A program made the position numbers and the translations under genes. Shown one piece after another: positions 34,793-47,400 of a stretch of DNA of 64,000 bases (position 1 is its first letter; every line of letters starts with the position of its first letter). Source of the DNA: Bimastos eiseni (taxonomy: Eukaryota > Annelida > Clitellata > Crassiclitellata > Lumbricidae); assembly GCA_959347315.1 (NCBI GenBank), contig OY365815.1, positions 14,675,459 to 14,739,458 of the forward strand, written 5' to 3'. The notes under the pieces were generated by a model, which saw nothing but the letters and a program-made list of their open reading frames with translations, made no database searches and was not told where the DNA came from.

Positions 34793-37060
34793 TTCACATT
34801 TCTTATAATTAACTGACTTATTTGTTACTTAAAGACTAAGACCAGGAGCAAGTTTTTTAAAGTCTACTCAGATAATCCAGAAGTCACGCTATTACCTATA
34901 CTTAAATGCCAACAAATGATAGTTCTATTTACATATTATTATGCTTTTATCATTGTTTATTCTTGCTCGAGTCTCAGGTTGAAAGCCATTCTAATGCAGC
35001 TTTACCAGAGGCTAAATGCAAGAATCTATTTATCACAGAATTGAGCTAATATTGTGTTTTCTTGAGCTTATTAATCGACGACTAGAAACTAAATAATTAA
35101 AAATCTATTGTCGTCGATTTCTGTGCACTCCCGTTGATATCTAAGAAAACAGCAGTTATACGAATGTCAGGATGCGTAGCAAGTGTTGCTTTCCTTTTCA
35201 CCCTTTTATCTAAATTGGAGACCCTTTCATAAATCACTATTAAAAGTTAAAACAAAGCCATATCGTTGACCAGTTCCAATTTAAACAATTCCTTCGGTCT
35301 TTTGCAAGGCTAATAAGATGACCAGACCTATAGCCCCTTAGGATATTATTTACGAGGGATAATCTCACTCACGTTACATTACTCGTAGACTCAAAATAGT
35401 ATAAGATGTTTTCACACAGTGTATGTCTTTATTAAACTAAAATAAATAATAAATAAAATTATTACAGATGCTTATAGTAGTAATAAATAGAGACATGCAT
35501 AGTAGACCTGCACACCACAAGATTTAACTAGCGATATATGTGCACGACTGCACGTGTCTGCGTTCAGATCGTTTTCTGCTAAGCACCTCAGGCAAGTGCC
35601 TTTCGGGGACTCCAACCGACCACAAACTCTCATACATAGACGCAAGAGAGCTCCAGTGAAACTCTGCGCTGACCGCAGCTAGAATTGAGCCGGCCTTTTG
35701 GGTGGCGAGTTCGGGCACTGCCCGAGGGCGCCGACAAGTTGGAGCGCCGACAATAATTTATGTCGCCGAAAGGGCCCATGTTATATATTTTTGTAATTTT
35801 GTGTTTCATAGTTGTTAAAACCATTGTTTTCTGCTTCTTATTTTGTGTAATTGAATTTTTTTAATGTCCCTCATGTACGTTGTTTCCATACTTTCAAGCA
35901 TTCAGCTATTTTACGTCACTAATAAACGTCATCAAATGACGGTCATCATGTTGAAAACAAATTACATAATGAAGAAATAACACTTTCAAATATAATTTAG
36001 TCTTGAAAAAAATAGTAATTTATATAAAGAAATTTGCAATGTCTGAGCAAAATTAAAATGTCAAAAAACCGTCTGGCTGCGAAGACCCTATGAAAAAACA
36101 TGAAGAACAGAGAAAGGGCAAGAGTTTGACCAAAATAAAAAGTTTATGAGCATTGTAAATTTTGTAATAGGCTTACAAAATAGCAAGAAAGCAAAAAAGC
36201 AAGACTCAGAAGAACTATTTACACAAAAACATATTCAAGAGTTATATCCGAATATATGGATTGCCGTGCAAATTTTACCAAAGATTCCTGTAACTGTAGC
36301 AAGTGGAGTACGAAGTTTTTCCAAACTGAAATTAATCAAGACTTAAGCCTATCTAAGGTATAAAATGTCACAACATAGACTTTCCAGTTTAAGAACTCTA
36401 TCCATTGAAAATTATATGTCTAAAAGTCTATAATCAAAGAGTTCGCTGATAAAATAGCCCGAAAAGTTTAATATTAAATAAAGTAGCTCTGTGTTCTTGT
36501 TTGTGTCAAATGTATTCTTTGTACTAATTTGTAAATTGCAATAATCCTGAATTTTTTATTCTAAAATTATATACTTGTATCTCTGGAGTCTGGACATGAT
36601 TAGTCAATGTACTTTTTTATACCAATAATTAATCAAATAGTTCCATTTTCTCTATTTGAAAGAGGCGCCTGAAAAACTCTGCCCGAGACGCCAAGGAGGC
36701 CAAGGTCGGCTCTGCGTGAGACCGCTATCTTGACTATTTTAGTCAATTTTTCGCTGTTCAAAGCATCAAAATCGCGAATGAACTTTATCCACTGCCTATG
36801 GAATTTTTAAAATATAATCCTCTATGCCGAAATTAATTCATATGAAGAAAAAAAGCTAAGCAAAAACATGAAAAACAGGCATTTAGATTTGAGCTCTGAA
36901 AATTAAATGTCTGATTATGCCAAACTTTACTGCGTGATTAATTGAGAAGCAACTGACCTACAACTTAATTATAAACTTTGCAATGACTCATTGGTATCAT
37001 CTGCATCTGCAATTACATCCTTAGCGATCACAAGTGCAATTAACAGGCCAATTTTTTTTT
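34793..37060. other. Intergenic B-C, no gene seen
   Basis: AT-rich. A GC-richer patch at about 35560-35770 (GGGCACTGCCCGAGGGCGCC, TGTCGCCGAAAGGGCCC) and another at 36660-36730 (GAAAAACTCTGCCCGAGACG) look like transposon ends. I could not pair them convincingly. Confidence 0.4.
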
Positions 37061-37067
37061 AAATATT

Positions 37068-37285
37068 TGGTGCTCGACAGTGTAGTGGTTAGCATGCTGG
37101 ACTGCCAATCAATCGAAAGGTCTTGGGTTCAAATCTCCGATAGAAATATTAGCTGGAGATGTCTGGTCCATTTGCAGCCATTGCCAACTCAGCTATACGA
37201 GCAAATGCGCTTGACTGCGCACTGTCAGTGCGAATAAAAAATGGCGAGGAAAAAGAGTGTCATCCGCCCTAAAATGCGGAGAATC
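37068..37285 (+). mobile_element. tRNA-derived SINE
   Basis: The 5' part contains an A-box-like TGTAGTGGTTAGCATGC, then GGACT, and a B-box-like TTGGGTTCAAATCTCCGAT at the right spacing (about 35 bp). This is the structure of a pol III tRNA-derived head. A non-tRNA body follows, with no cloverleaf 3' end, so it is a SINE and not a tRNA gene. At 37285 a CAGTAGCGGCGCTAC hAT-like end begins. Confidence 0.65.
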
Positions 37286-38274
37286 AGTAGCGGCGCTACA
37301 CTAGGGCAAGCCAGGGCAATTGCCTTGGTAAAACCGTATCTGCCCTGGTCACAGCCCTGCCACTTGCCACTAGCCGCCAGACTTCAATACTTTTGTTGCA
37401 TTCTGCACACAGGAGTCTAGCTCTAATTGCATGCACAGTCCTTCGTCGATCTAATTCTTCCCAAACAATTCGCTCTCTTGACGTCGCACTCATTATCTTC
37501 AACTCTTTGATTGGGTACTCCATATCGGCATCATTCCAGTTACATCTGCTCAATCAATGCACTCATTCAATTGTCTCAAACTATTAAAGACACACTTGAG
37601 AAGAATAAGGCTCGATGAAAGATTGTCAGGTGTAGCAGTTTTTCAATGTATTCTGCCATAGCCCGTTCATTCGATTTTGACAAAGTTTTGGACACAGTTA
37701 TTGCTGTGTAAGTGTGTAATACTATTGCCGCATGCAACTGACATTATAAGTCCTAACTAGGCTAATTGATGTCAATTATTTCCAGTATGACACGACTTAG
37801 GCCCCTACTTGAGCGTTGGCATAAATAATACTTGACTCTGAAGCCCTATTTCTTAAACTTTTTATCAGTAAGGGAGTTGGCCGCTTTGGCGAGCTCATGA
37901 TACAGTAACTAAAATTTGTAGGTCGCGATTAACTGCTATTATTTCCCTAGCCATGAATCGACCTACACTGGTTACAGACATGGCTGCCCTTGCATTGCCA
38001 TGGTTACCAAACGAGTCTGGTCCCGTCACTACCGAGGATATGAAATCGCTATCACTGCATATCCATGGCTGCCTATGGCAAGCTTAAAGGGTGCCTCTTC
38101 TTCTTCTTTCCTCTTCTGATTCGTCTTAAATATAGTAATAACACTGATATTAATACTAATATGCATGACTATGTCCATGTCGTATAAAGTCTATAACTAT
38201 TGTCAAACTAGGTTCCTGAGAAAACTATTTCTATTCTAGCAGCCTGCACCCAGCGGCAAATTTCCCCAGCGATA

Positions 38275-38515
38275 ATTAGAGCCAGACATCAGTCGCTGTA
38301 TAGATACCAGTTTAGCCTGACATATAGACCCTAGAGTTGCAGACATAATAATTATGCATGCTGCCCAGATCTTTCTTTCGACATCTACTGCACATCTTAT
38401 GCCAGTCCTGTGTACGCAGAAAACAGAGCTGTGAGCAATTATACTAGTTATGAAATTTGACCTGACAAGTTGTTGGGCAAATTGAGCTTGCATCCGGTTA
38501 AATAGCTATCAAACA
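38275..38515 (+). promoter_or_regulatory. Conserved upstream block of gene C
   Basis: Paralogous to the gene B block at 22150-22374. The TATAAA of gene B is not preserved (TGTACGCAG here), while AACAGAGCTGTGAG and TTGCATCCGGT are. Its 5' part (TATAGACCCTAGAGTTG, then AATTATGCATG) also matches 52125-52175 upstream of gene D. It probably marks the 5' boundary of the duplicated unit. Confidence 0.4.
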
Positions 38516-38860
38516 TAGCATGAAATCTGTCATCGTCCAATCATTTCATAGACTCTCATATAAACAGTTCCGCTTAGGATAGACTGTTGTTTCAAACTCG
38601 ATAGTTGAAACGTTAAAGAACATAAAATTGCTGTTTCTTATTGGACAATCTTAAAATTCTTCCTACGGATTCAACAGTCGATTACAGAGCTTTCAAGACA
38701 GCCAAAGGCCTATTATATTGATCTGAAATATTCTAACTGGGATCTTTATGACCTAAATGTTACTCAGTAAATAACAGAAGAAAACAAGCAGATCAAAAGT
38801 TGACTCATAGATGAAGTAAAATATAAAGATCTTACTCAAAGCAATCCAGCGAATCTCGTT

Positions 38861-39287
38861 ATGCAGACTATACCTCGATCTCTTCCAGCTGGAAAGCTCT
38901 ACCATGTTTTCTTCTCACACTGTAATGAAGACGGCAAATGGGTGAGGGAAATGGTAAATAAAATGGAATCGCCAGAGTACGGCTTCAAGTGTTGCTACGC
39001 GGACAGAGATTTCGACCTTGGAGTTCCAGTCTTTCAGAACATCACGAACTGCATCCACACTAGTAAGAGAACGGTAATTGTCATGTCTCCGGAATTCCTC
39101 CAAAGTGCTTGGTGCAGCTACGAAACACGAATTACGCTGGAACTGGACTTGCATACGAGACAGCGACTCCTTATTCCAGTTTTGCTGCGTAGTTGCAAGA
39201 TTCCAGATTTTATTGGGAGACTGACGTACATGGAAGTGCAGAATGAACATTTCTTGGAACGATTTGTGGCAGCAATTGAAGAAGATG
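38861..39287 (+). CDS. Gene C exon 1: TIR domain with short leader
   Basis: MQTIPRSLPAGKLYHVFF begins the exon almost at box 1. The BB loop is RDFDLGVPV, the WCSYE glutamate is residue 88, and the end is HFLERFVAAIEED. It differs from genes A and B at many silent positions, so it has not been homogenised with them recently. The 5' flank is homologous to that of gene B, including GATCTTACTCAAA about 30 bp upstream, but a base change removes the B-type ATG. Confidence 0.92.
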
Positions 39288-42200
39288 GTCAGTAAATTAT
39301 TTAGGCCCTAATAGATTAAGATTTTTATTAAATAAGATGGTGTCTATATATTATGACGCGGCATTAAAGATTTATGATGGCGTTAAAAGATGTAACAATT
39401 TTGAGGTAATGCGGTAGGTATACTCGTAGGCATAGGCTAATACACCAATGTGGACTATGGTAATGCTATTTTAGATGACGGGCTTTAGGTCCGTCTTAAG
39501 TTACTTTGCAGCTCAGTTTATTGGTGGAATCCAGATGTATAGGCGTACAGTCTCTATGCGGGTTAAAAGAATATACCCATTACATAACTGTGGAGGCCTC
39601 TTCAGACAAGTCTAGGTATTGTTTTGAGCATATACAACGCGCAAAAGTCAAAACACACGAACAGACAAGGTAATTCGCTTTTGTTCTTTCGTTACGGTTG
39701 TGTGCCCAAAAAATGCAACATGGAAGCATTGAAGCTCATTGTGGAATAAGCGCCCATGCTCTCTATCACAATTTCATGAGCTGCTACCTTTCCAAGCGTC
39801 TATCCCGCAAGGGCTGCATATCGAATTTTAATGTTCATCATTTTTTAATGTCTATTATCACAAAAATTATCACACAGACTACTTCAGAAATGTTGATTTT
39901 GTAAAGCTGCTACTTAATTGACTTACTGTTTCGCTATAAGCAATTATCAACGGCGATCTGCATGCGACTGAGTGATATGACATGTATTAAACAATATGCG
40001 TGATGATGTCATTTTGAAAACATTGTAAGCTGCTATAACGAAAATAATTGTTGATTGCAGATTCATCCAGTTCGGTTGCGCAGGCATGCATTGGAAGTTC
40101 TGCAATCTTGATTGACGTTCCATTTAACTTCAACCCACGTAAGTATATCTTGCTTAGTTATCTGGATAATGTCAGTCTAGTGGCTCCAATTGGACTACGA
40201 ATATTTGATATCATGCATAATACGACACAACTCTACTTTAATTGCCTTCCATCGATAGTTTTGAAGTTCGCGCGCGACCACCAGGACAATGCAGGAATGC
40301 AAACAATCAAGCAGTATCCGGGTTTTTGTTAAATGTTCAAGTTGACACAGTCGCAACTTGAGAGCAATAATGTTATTAAAAGAATTGCATCATTACGCTA
40401 AATGTCTTACTTGTTATCACGACTCTTATATAATACTTATAATTACAGTATGTGTTTGTTTATTTATTAAATTGAAGATTTTCACAACACAGATGAAATC
40501 GTTGAAGTGACAATCTATCAAGGATGTAACTTTTGTTCAGTATCTCCAACTGACTTTGTGCCCAACGAATTATTGAGAAATGGATTACAGGTATGCTCTT
40601 GGTTGGCCATTATGGCAACTAATAATATTATGTTGTGTCTCTCTGCTAAAGCGCCTTTTCCACAGGCTACCTCACAAGCGCCTGTGTTAACCTATGTGGT
40701 GCTAAAGACTTTTTTCGCAGCCGGCAACGGCTGCCAACGAGCAGTAGTGTCCCACGTATATTAGAACCGTCAAATTCAATCTACGAACTCTTTTGCCTTC
40801 CAAATACAACGTTCCTTTTGGTTAATACAATAGCCTGAACCCCTTAGGCGGATGAGTCCATGACTAGCGCACGAAACCACGACAATTATTGACAACAGCC
40901 TAACGGACGCTGTTCAAAGCACTACGAATTTCAGAATAATTATTGTGCGCAATAGATTAATTTCACGCATAAGAGAATAGGCCAACGAGTCCTGCATGTG
41001 CATTAAAAGGTGCATGTGGCATATTGGCATTGTTTTTTTTTATTTCAGCGGATATTTCTTATGTTTTGGACAAGTTTAAATTTATCTGCATAAGCATACA
41101 ACCTTCTGCGAATTATTTTTACATCTTGCCTGATTGTATTCTAGTATTTGTCATCTGTCGTCAGGTATATTGAGATAATGAACTCAGTATCATGACAAAT
41201 GATGACATGCGATGCCATGCTGCACCTTGTCAGCTTGTTCTTTGTGTTGCCAAATTTCGTAGCAGTCATAATTATGATGGGCTGTGTGTTGAAAACATTC
41301 GAGAAACCCAATCTGGTTGTAAGGCATTGCAATGTATATCATGCCCTCTTTTCAGGTTACACCGAGTGAATACGGAGAAATGGTAACAGCCGTATCACGT
41401 GTTTTCTATGTTACATGTCACGGATGCTTCAACAAAACGTCCTACGTGTTACCCATTTTAGCCAGTTATTCCCTGGTGGTTCTTTTCACGTGCCTTGCTG
41501 TCACACTAGACACCACTCCAGAGACATATCTCTTCGTATGCGGTGCTTTGGCGATGCTTGTGCTCGGCTCTTCACTTCTGATCGTCTATAAAACGTGCAC
41601 ATTAGTGGTGAGTATGACACACCATGACTCTTTCTGCGATAGATTGGCTGCCAGTGTCCCAGCAAATTTCATCCCTCATTGCTGCTCTTGTTTCGCGTTG
41701 CATTTTTGGTTGTACTTCATCTTACTTGCGTGATCTCTGCTGCCCAGTGTCTGACGTTGCAGCGCGTCGGGTGCTTCGCTCTGCGACGAGGGGTGAGCTT
41801 CCAGTTCCACGTGCTCACTTGGCTATTAGGCAGCGCCGTTCTTTCTCAGTTGTGGGCCCTTCATTATGGAATGAGCTCCCATTCGACCTCCGCTCATTGC
41901 TTGTAGCCTAACCGTCAAGTTTTTATTAGAGCTGTGGAAATTAACGATTAATTAATCGATTAATCGTTAATTTATTTTAACGATTAAGAGATTCGATTAT
42001 TCCGCCCATCTCGATTACATGAACTTTTGGATTTAAATTATTGGCTAACGGAAATATCGAAAATGCTGATAACGTTTATTGCATTCATTGCGACAAATCG
42101 TTTGCATACCATTGATCTAACACTTCAGTATGAGCAATAAAACCGTCTGTGTTATTTTCTGTATATAACTAAATTAAGTAACTGAGGATTTTAATTGAAA

Positions 42201-44399
42201 TGTCATTAATTTATTTGACAAATGTAATTATAACAATTTATCTGATTTTATCGAAATTAACTATTAACTAAGTGTTAATTTTCCAAAAGTTAACTATTAA
42301 AATTAAATTAATCGTCAACAGCCCTAGTTTTTATAAGTCCTTTAAGTCTTTTTGAAGGCTGTTGAATTTTGCAAGCTTGATGTTTATCATGTCACAGACA
42401 TCATGTATGTACACGTAGCCTATGTATGTTTGTTTGCCTGTATGTATGTATGAATGTGCTAATGTAGGCCCTGTATATGTATGTATATACGCATGTATCT
42501 ATGTATGTATGTGTGTATGTATTGTATGTACTAATATGCATATGTATGTATGATTGCATGTGTTACATGCGAACTTAAATTCCTCTGATAGAATCCCAAA
42601 AGTGCAATCAACACGGCCGTCTTATATATCTGACTAATTTATATATAATTATATTCTTCTCAACATAGCCACAGAAAGTTATTTTAAATCAGTTATAAAG
42701 CGATACCCGGGCCAAAAGTGACCCGACAGACCTCAAAAAGTGGCCCTCAGTCCATCAAAGATATTTGACAGAATAATTATTTTCTATTATAAATTATTAT
42801 ATTTTGTTGACGTTTATAAGTAACATCAAATGTACTATTGTAGTTCAATTTTAGCAATTATATAGGTCTATGTTTTAGTACATTTATAGTCACGAAGTTA
42901 CATGTATAATCTATGCCAGCAAGCAGCCGTTAATACTTATAAGTATTCTTTCTTGCGTAAGCGCCTCTATGTTCTTCGGTTATGCCAACACATGTATTTT
43001 GTATACATTTGATCAGGGGCGTCAATCCCTCTGAGTGATGGAGGCAAACCCCCGGTCCCATGTGTCAGGAAGGCAAGATATTGCCTCCCCTGAGACTAAA
43101 AAATATCCCCTACATGAAATTGGAGGGATTTGACCCTTTCTGGACGCCCCTGCATTTGATTCGCTAAATGCCGATGTAACATGTTAAACGAAAAAAAGGA
43201 TTAGCGACTTAGCCTACTATATAGATTCACTTTTGGTGTCGGTTCGGTTGCACATACAGATGTGAACAGGCACTTTCTGCAATGAAATTGATTAAATATT
43301 CGGCACCAAAAATCGCATTAAAAAGTATCAAACGATTAAACATTAAATAAATATTATTAATATAATATTGTTATAAAACCTGAATTTATCCATGTGTAAT
43401 TTGATTCCATTCAAAAATAAAAATGTTGCAATTTAAAATAATTATTTTTAACCGCGTGGACCATCATGTCCTCCAACCAAATAGAGGTGGAACTAAGTCG
43501 AAAAGGGTTGGGAACCACTGAGTTATATTAATGCGTGCCCTACACACTTATGCAAGAGTAGTATGCCTGACTTCGCTTATTTTTTGTTATAGCTCGCTAT
43601 TCACTCGGGGCTATTAAAAGCAAATGAATAATTTTACCTTACAGTATGTGTAAACATGATATATCTTAAAACTTGAATTCCTTCTATAGGCAATACGCAG
43701 TATTTCGCGAGCAGTAGCAAATGCCAACATGATCGCCTACACACGAAATCTCATTGTTGCCGTCAAAGAATACGGATGGTGCAGCTGCACTTGTGACAAA
43801 ATGGCCGTATCCTTTTCAATATTTTTGCACAGCATTCTCTCCAAAGTATTTGTCATTGTTTTATGATGTTGATTCTTCAGAAACCAAAATGTCAAATGAT
43901 TTAATTCAATCAATTCAATCGATGCCAACTAAAAAATAAATGTGTGTCCATAACCTTTTTGCATTTTACAGCAAGGACTAAGATTTTAGACTATTGATGA
44001 CTTTGTTTTGATAATTGTCAGCCACACGTCTTTCACTCCTCCGTGCACTCTGACATCCAAGTTCACTTCACCGTCCGATCGTTTCTTTGTCTGAAATATA
44101 CTCCGTTTTAAATCGAATAGCACTCTACCGGTCTACTTGGTGTTTTCACTCATTATTAATTAAAATAATCAACTCAAGAACGCGATGAATTCGACGACAT
44201 TATGACTGAATCTAAGTACATGTATAGTTTAAACAACGATCATCTCGACTACATCAGCATCTCTTAAAATCGCCTTGCTAGCAGCACACGTGCGTGCGTT
44301 AACCTACTATACACAGCACTTACCTACATGTATACGCATGATAAATCAATACGTTGCCTAGCAACTTAACTTCGCGCTAATCTCTTACAACTATCCTAG

Positions 44400-44446
<47 letters not shown>

Positions 44447-47400
44447 AATCATATGGCCTAACTTATACATTGTCAAATAATACGTTCACATTAATGGTTC
44501 AATTTCTGGCTGCAATATGTTTCACGAGAAATCAATGAAGTCAGTGATTAGTGTGTATATATAAGTATATTTATATATATTTGTATATATGTAAATCCAT
44601 CGATTCCAATGCAAAATGTATTTAGCTTGTCACACCACAATTCGAAGGCTGAAGTGGTATTTTATGTAGCACCTGTTTGCACGCTACACCACTGTTTGTG
44701 TAATTATTATTATTATTTTTGCTCTGAGGTATACAGGATTCCTCGGGGACTTAGAGATTGCTAACTATTTATGCAGTTTGTCTGGAAATAGCCCTACTCG
44801 TCGTTGTTGTCCTGGTTGGTAAAAGTGCCACGAAACGCGACAGCGTTAAAGCGTTGCATGGTTAACGAGATGCGTTGGCAGAGGCAGGAAGTATCTCATG
44901 GTTTCCCTCCGAGACCATGCTGAGTTTTTGTCCAAGGTCGGATAAAAAGGCCTTCGTTGTTTAGCGAGCCCACAATCTCAAAAGCCAGAGGGACGAACAG
45001 GTGGGTGCTAACAATTGGAAGGTATTTTTCGTGCTTGCGGACCTCTGCTCTATCAGCCGAAATACACTGTCTGAGATGTGTATGAGATATACGACGAGTA
45101 TTATTATTATTATTTATTAATATTATTATTATTATTACTATTATAATCATCATCACATTATTATTACTATTACTACTATTGGCATACACTACCAGTGATA
45201 TCATTAATACTGGTAGAAAATATTATTATTACTACTATCAGTACTGTTGTAACAATTACTACTATTGCCTTTATTGCCACTATTACTACAACAGCAACGA
45301 CTACACCTGCATCTTCTTCCCCCACTACCACTGCCACTTCCACCACAACTACTACTTCCACTTCTTACAAAATGCTACGATCGCCAGAAACGTACACTAT
45401 ACAATGTAATCTTACGGCTTAGTCAGATGACATTAACATATTATCTTTAATACCGACGACACCTAGTCTCTTCTTCGTGGTCCAGCTTCCTCTGCCATCC
45501 AGATGGTAGGACTTTAACTGCAGGCTTTAAGAGTTTATCTGCCTTGGGCGCTTGGCTCACCTTTTATCGCTCCGACTGAGCCATAACAAAAACAATTCGT
45601 GTTACTTGGTGGCAGTCTTCAGCTGCATAAAATCGATGCAGATTGACTCTATTATTTTGACGTTCACCTCATCCAGTTTTCGTCTTCTGGTCGTTGCTTG
45701 GGAATTGTTTTTGATCCAACTATTACTTTCATTGATCAGGTCAGCTCAGTTTCCAGATTCTGCTTCCACCATCTGCGCCAACTTCGTTACAGAAGAATAT
45801 TCTCAGATCTTCCTCCCTCCGTGCCTTCACTACCCTATTACAGTGCACGTCATGATTTTTATTAGGGATGACATTTAGGAATACTTTATGCATTGACCTC
45901 TTGACCTCTCGTTCTCCAGTACTCTTTAAAGTCAGTTTATCTTCAATACTGTTGTTCGACTCATAACGACTTTTTAAAGTCGCTAATATCTCATTCTTCA
46001 TTCATTACTCTCTTCACTGGTTCTCTATTGAGCAGCGTATGCAGTTCAAAACCCGTTCCCGCTGCCGATAACACTGCCTACCACATGCGCAACTGCCTCG
46101 ATGGGATGACCATGACCAACCTGAGGTTTATCTGTTGACAGAACAACCGCGGCAAGGACACTGAGGTAGGTCTTGGTGCAATCGGTATAGGAATGCGCGA
46201 TAACTTTCAGTGATGTTCAAGATCTCAGCCGGTAAAGAACGGTCAGACATGAACAGAAACCTATATGTACATGTATAGGGAACGCTTCGGTTTATTGACG
46301 GGCGATTCACGACTGAACTCGTTGGAAGTAAACCTCATGCGTCCGGTCGATCAGAATGCCAGCGACACACTGCAACATAGTTTCGTTGAAATCGACGAAG
46401 CATTATTTCGGGTTCAAAATATTTTGATCTTAGTGTCGCTATATCGCGCCTCAAATTCATTTCCACTTCATTGTTTCATTTAAGTCAGTTATTGCATCTT
46501 GAGAACAGCATACATATATATATATTATATAATTATATATATACACATATATGTATATATATGCATGTTTGTTTATATATAGATATTATATACATATACG
46601 CCATTTTACCATCGGCAATAAAGGGCAGATTCAAGGACAGAAGTTCCACTCCTATGACACAATAAAAAAATGGACAATGACGATAATTAATTTAAAATAT
46701 TTTTATTGGATCTAATTCTAGATTAGTTGTAATAATCGATGGTGACTAATACTATAAATTGAAGTTGCAAACCAAATCTATTAATTTTTATGATGTTCAT
46801 CGAAAATAATCTCACAAAATAGGAAATACACGTAGACTTTGTACTTCTCGTATTACAAAACAAATTCACAATTTCTACCTGTTGGCGAACTCCGTCCGTT
46901 TAGCATTTCCACTTCAATACTACGTGTGTCACCCAACTTTGCTTTTGACCATATTTCAAGCATGCAGTTTGAAGGCCGATGATCAAGGTAACCAGAAACC
47001 ACATGATTCCACTGCCTGGTCAACCTCGAGGTCTGTTCCATTTCCCCAAGCGTGTTCATTGTGTCGTCCTTATGGCTCTCCAGAAAGTGGTGATCGTTTG
47101 TTAGATCACGTTCAACATGTCGGAAAAGTGCGTCCGTAATCAGCGTTTTCGGTTATTACTTTAATATCAGCAAGTTAACTGAACCGTTTTAAATAGTGTA
47201 TTACTAGTATGCCAGGAATCGAAAGCTAAAGTTAAATAACAGCGGTTTTATTATCCTTAAAGACTAGATCATCTTTTACTACTACGACTGGAGACCTTGT
47301 CATGTAAGTTATGATGACCGTTCTGTGTTGGCCAATTTTTAACACAAATTGACAAAGCTTACGCTTGCTGCCTCGTCCATTCATTCATTCATTCAGTCTG

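Noticed and set aside
45176..45450. Val-rich, Tyr-rich and Leu/Pro-rich frames
   Set aside because: Frames through imperfect ATT/ACT triplet repeats.
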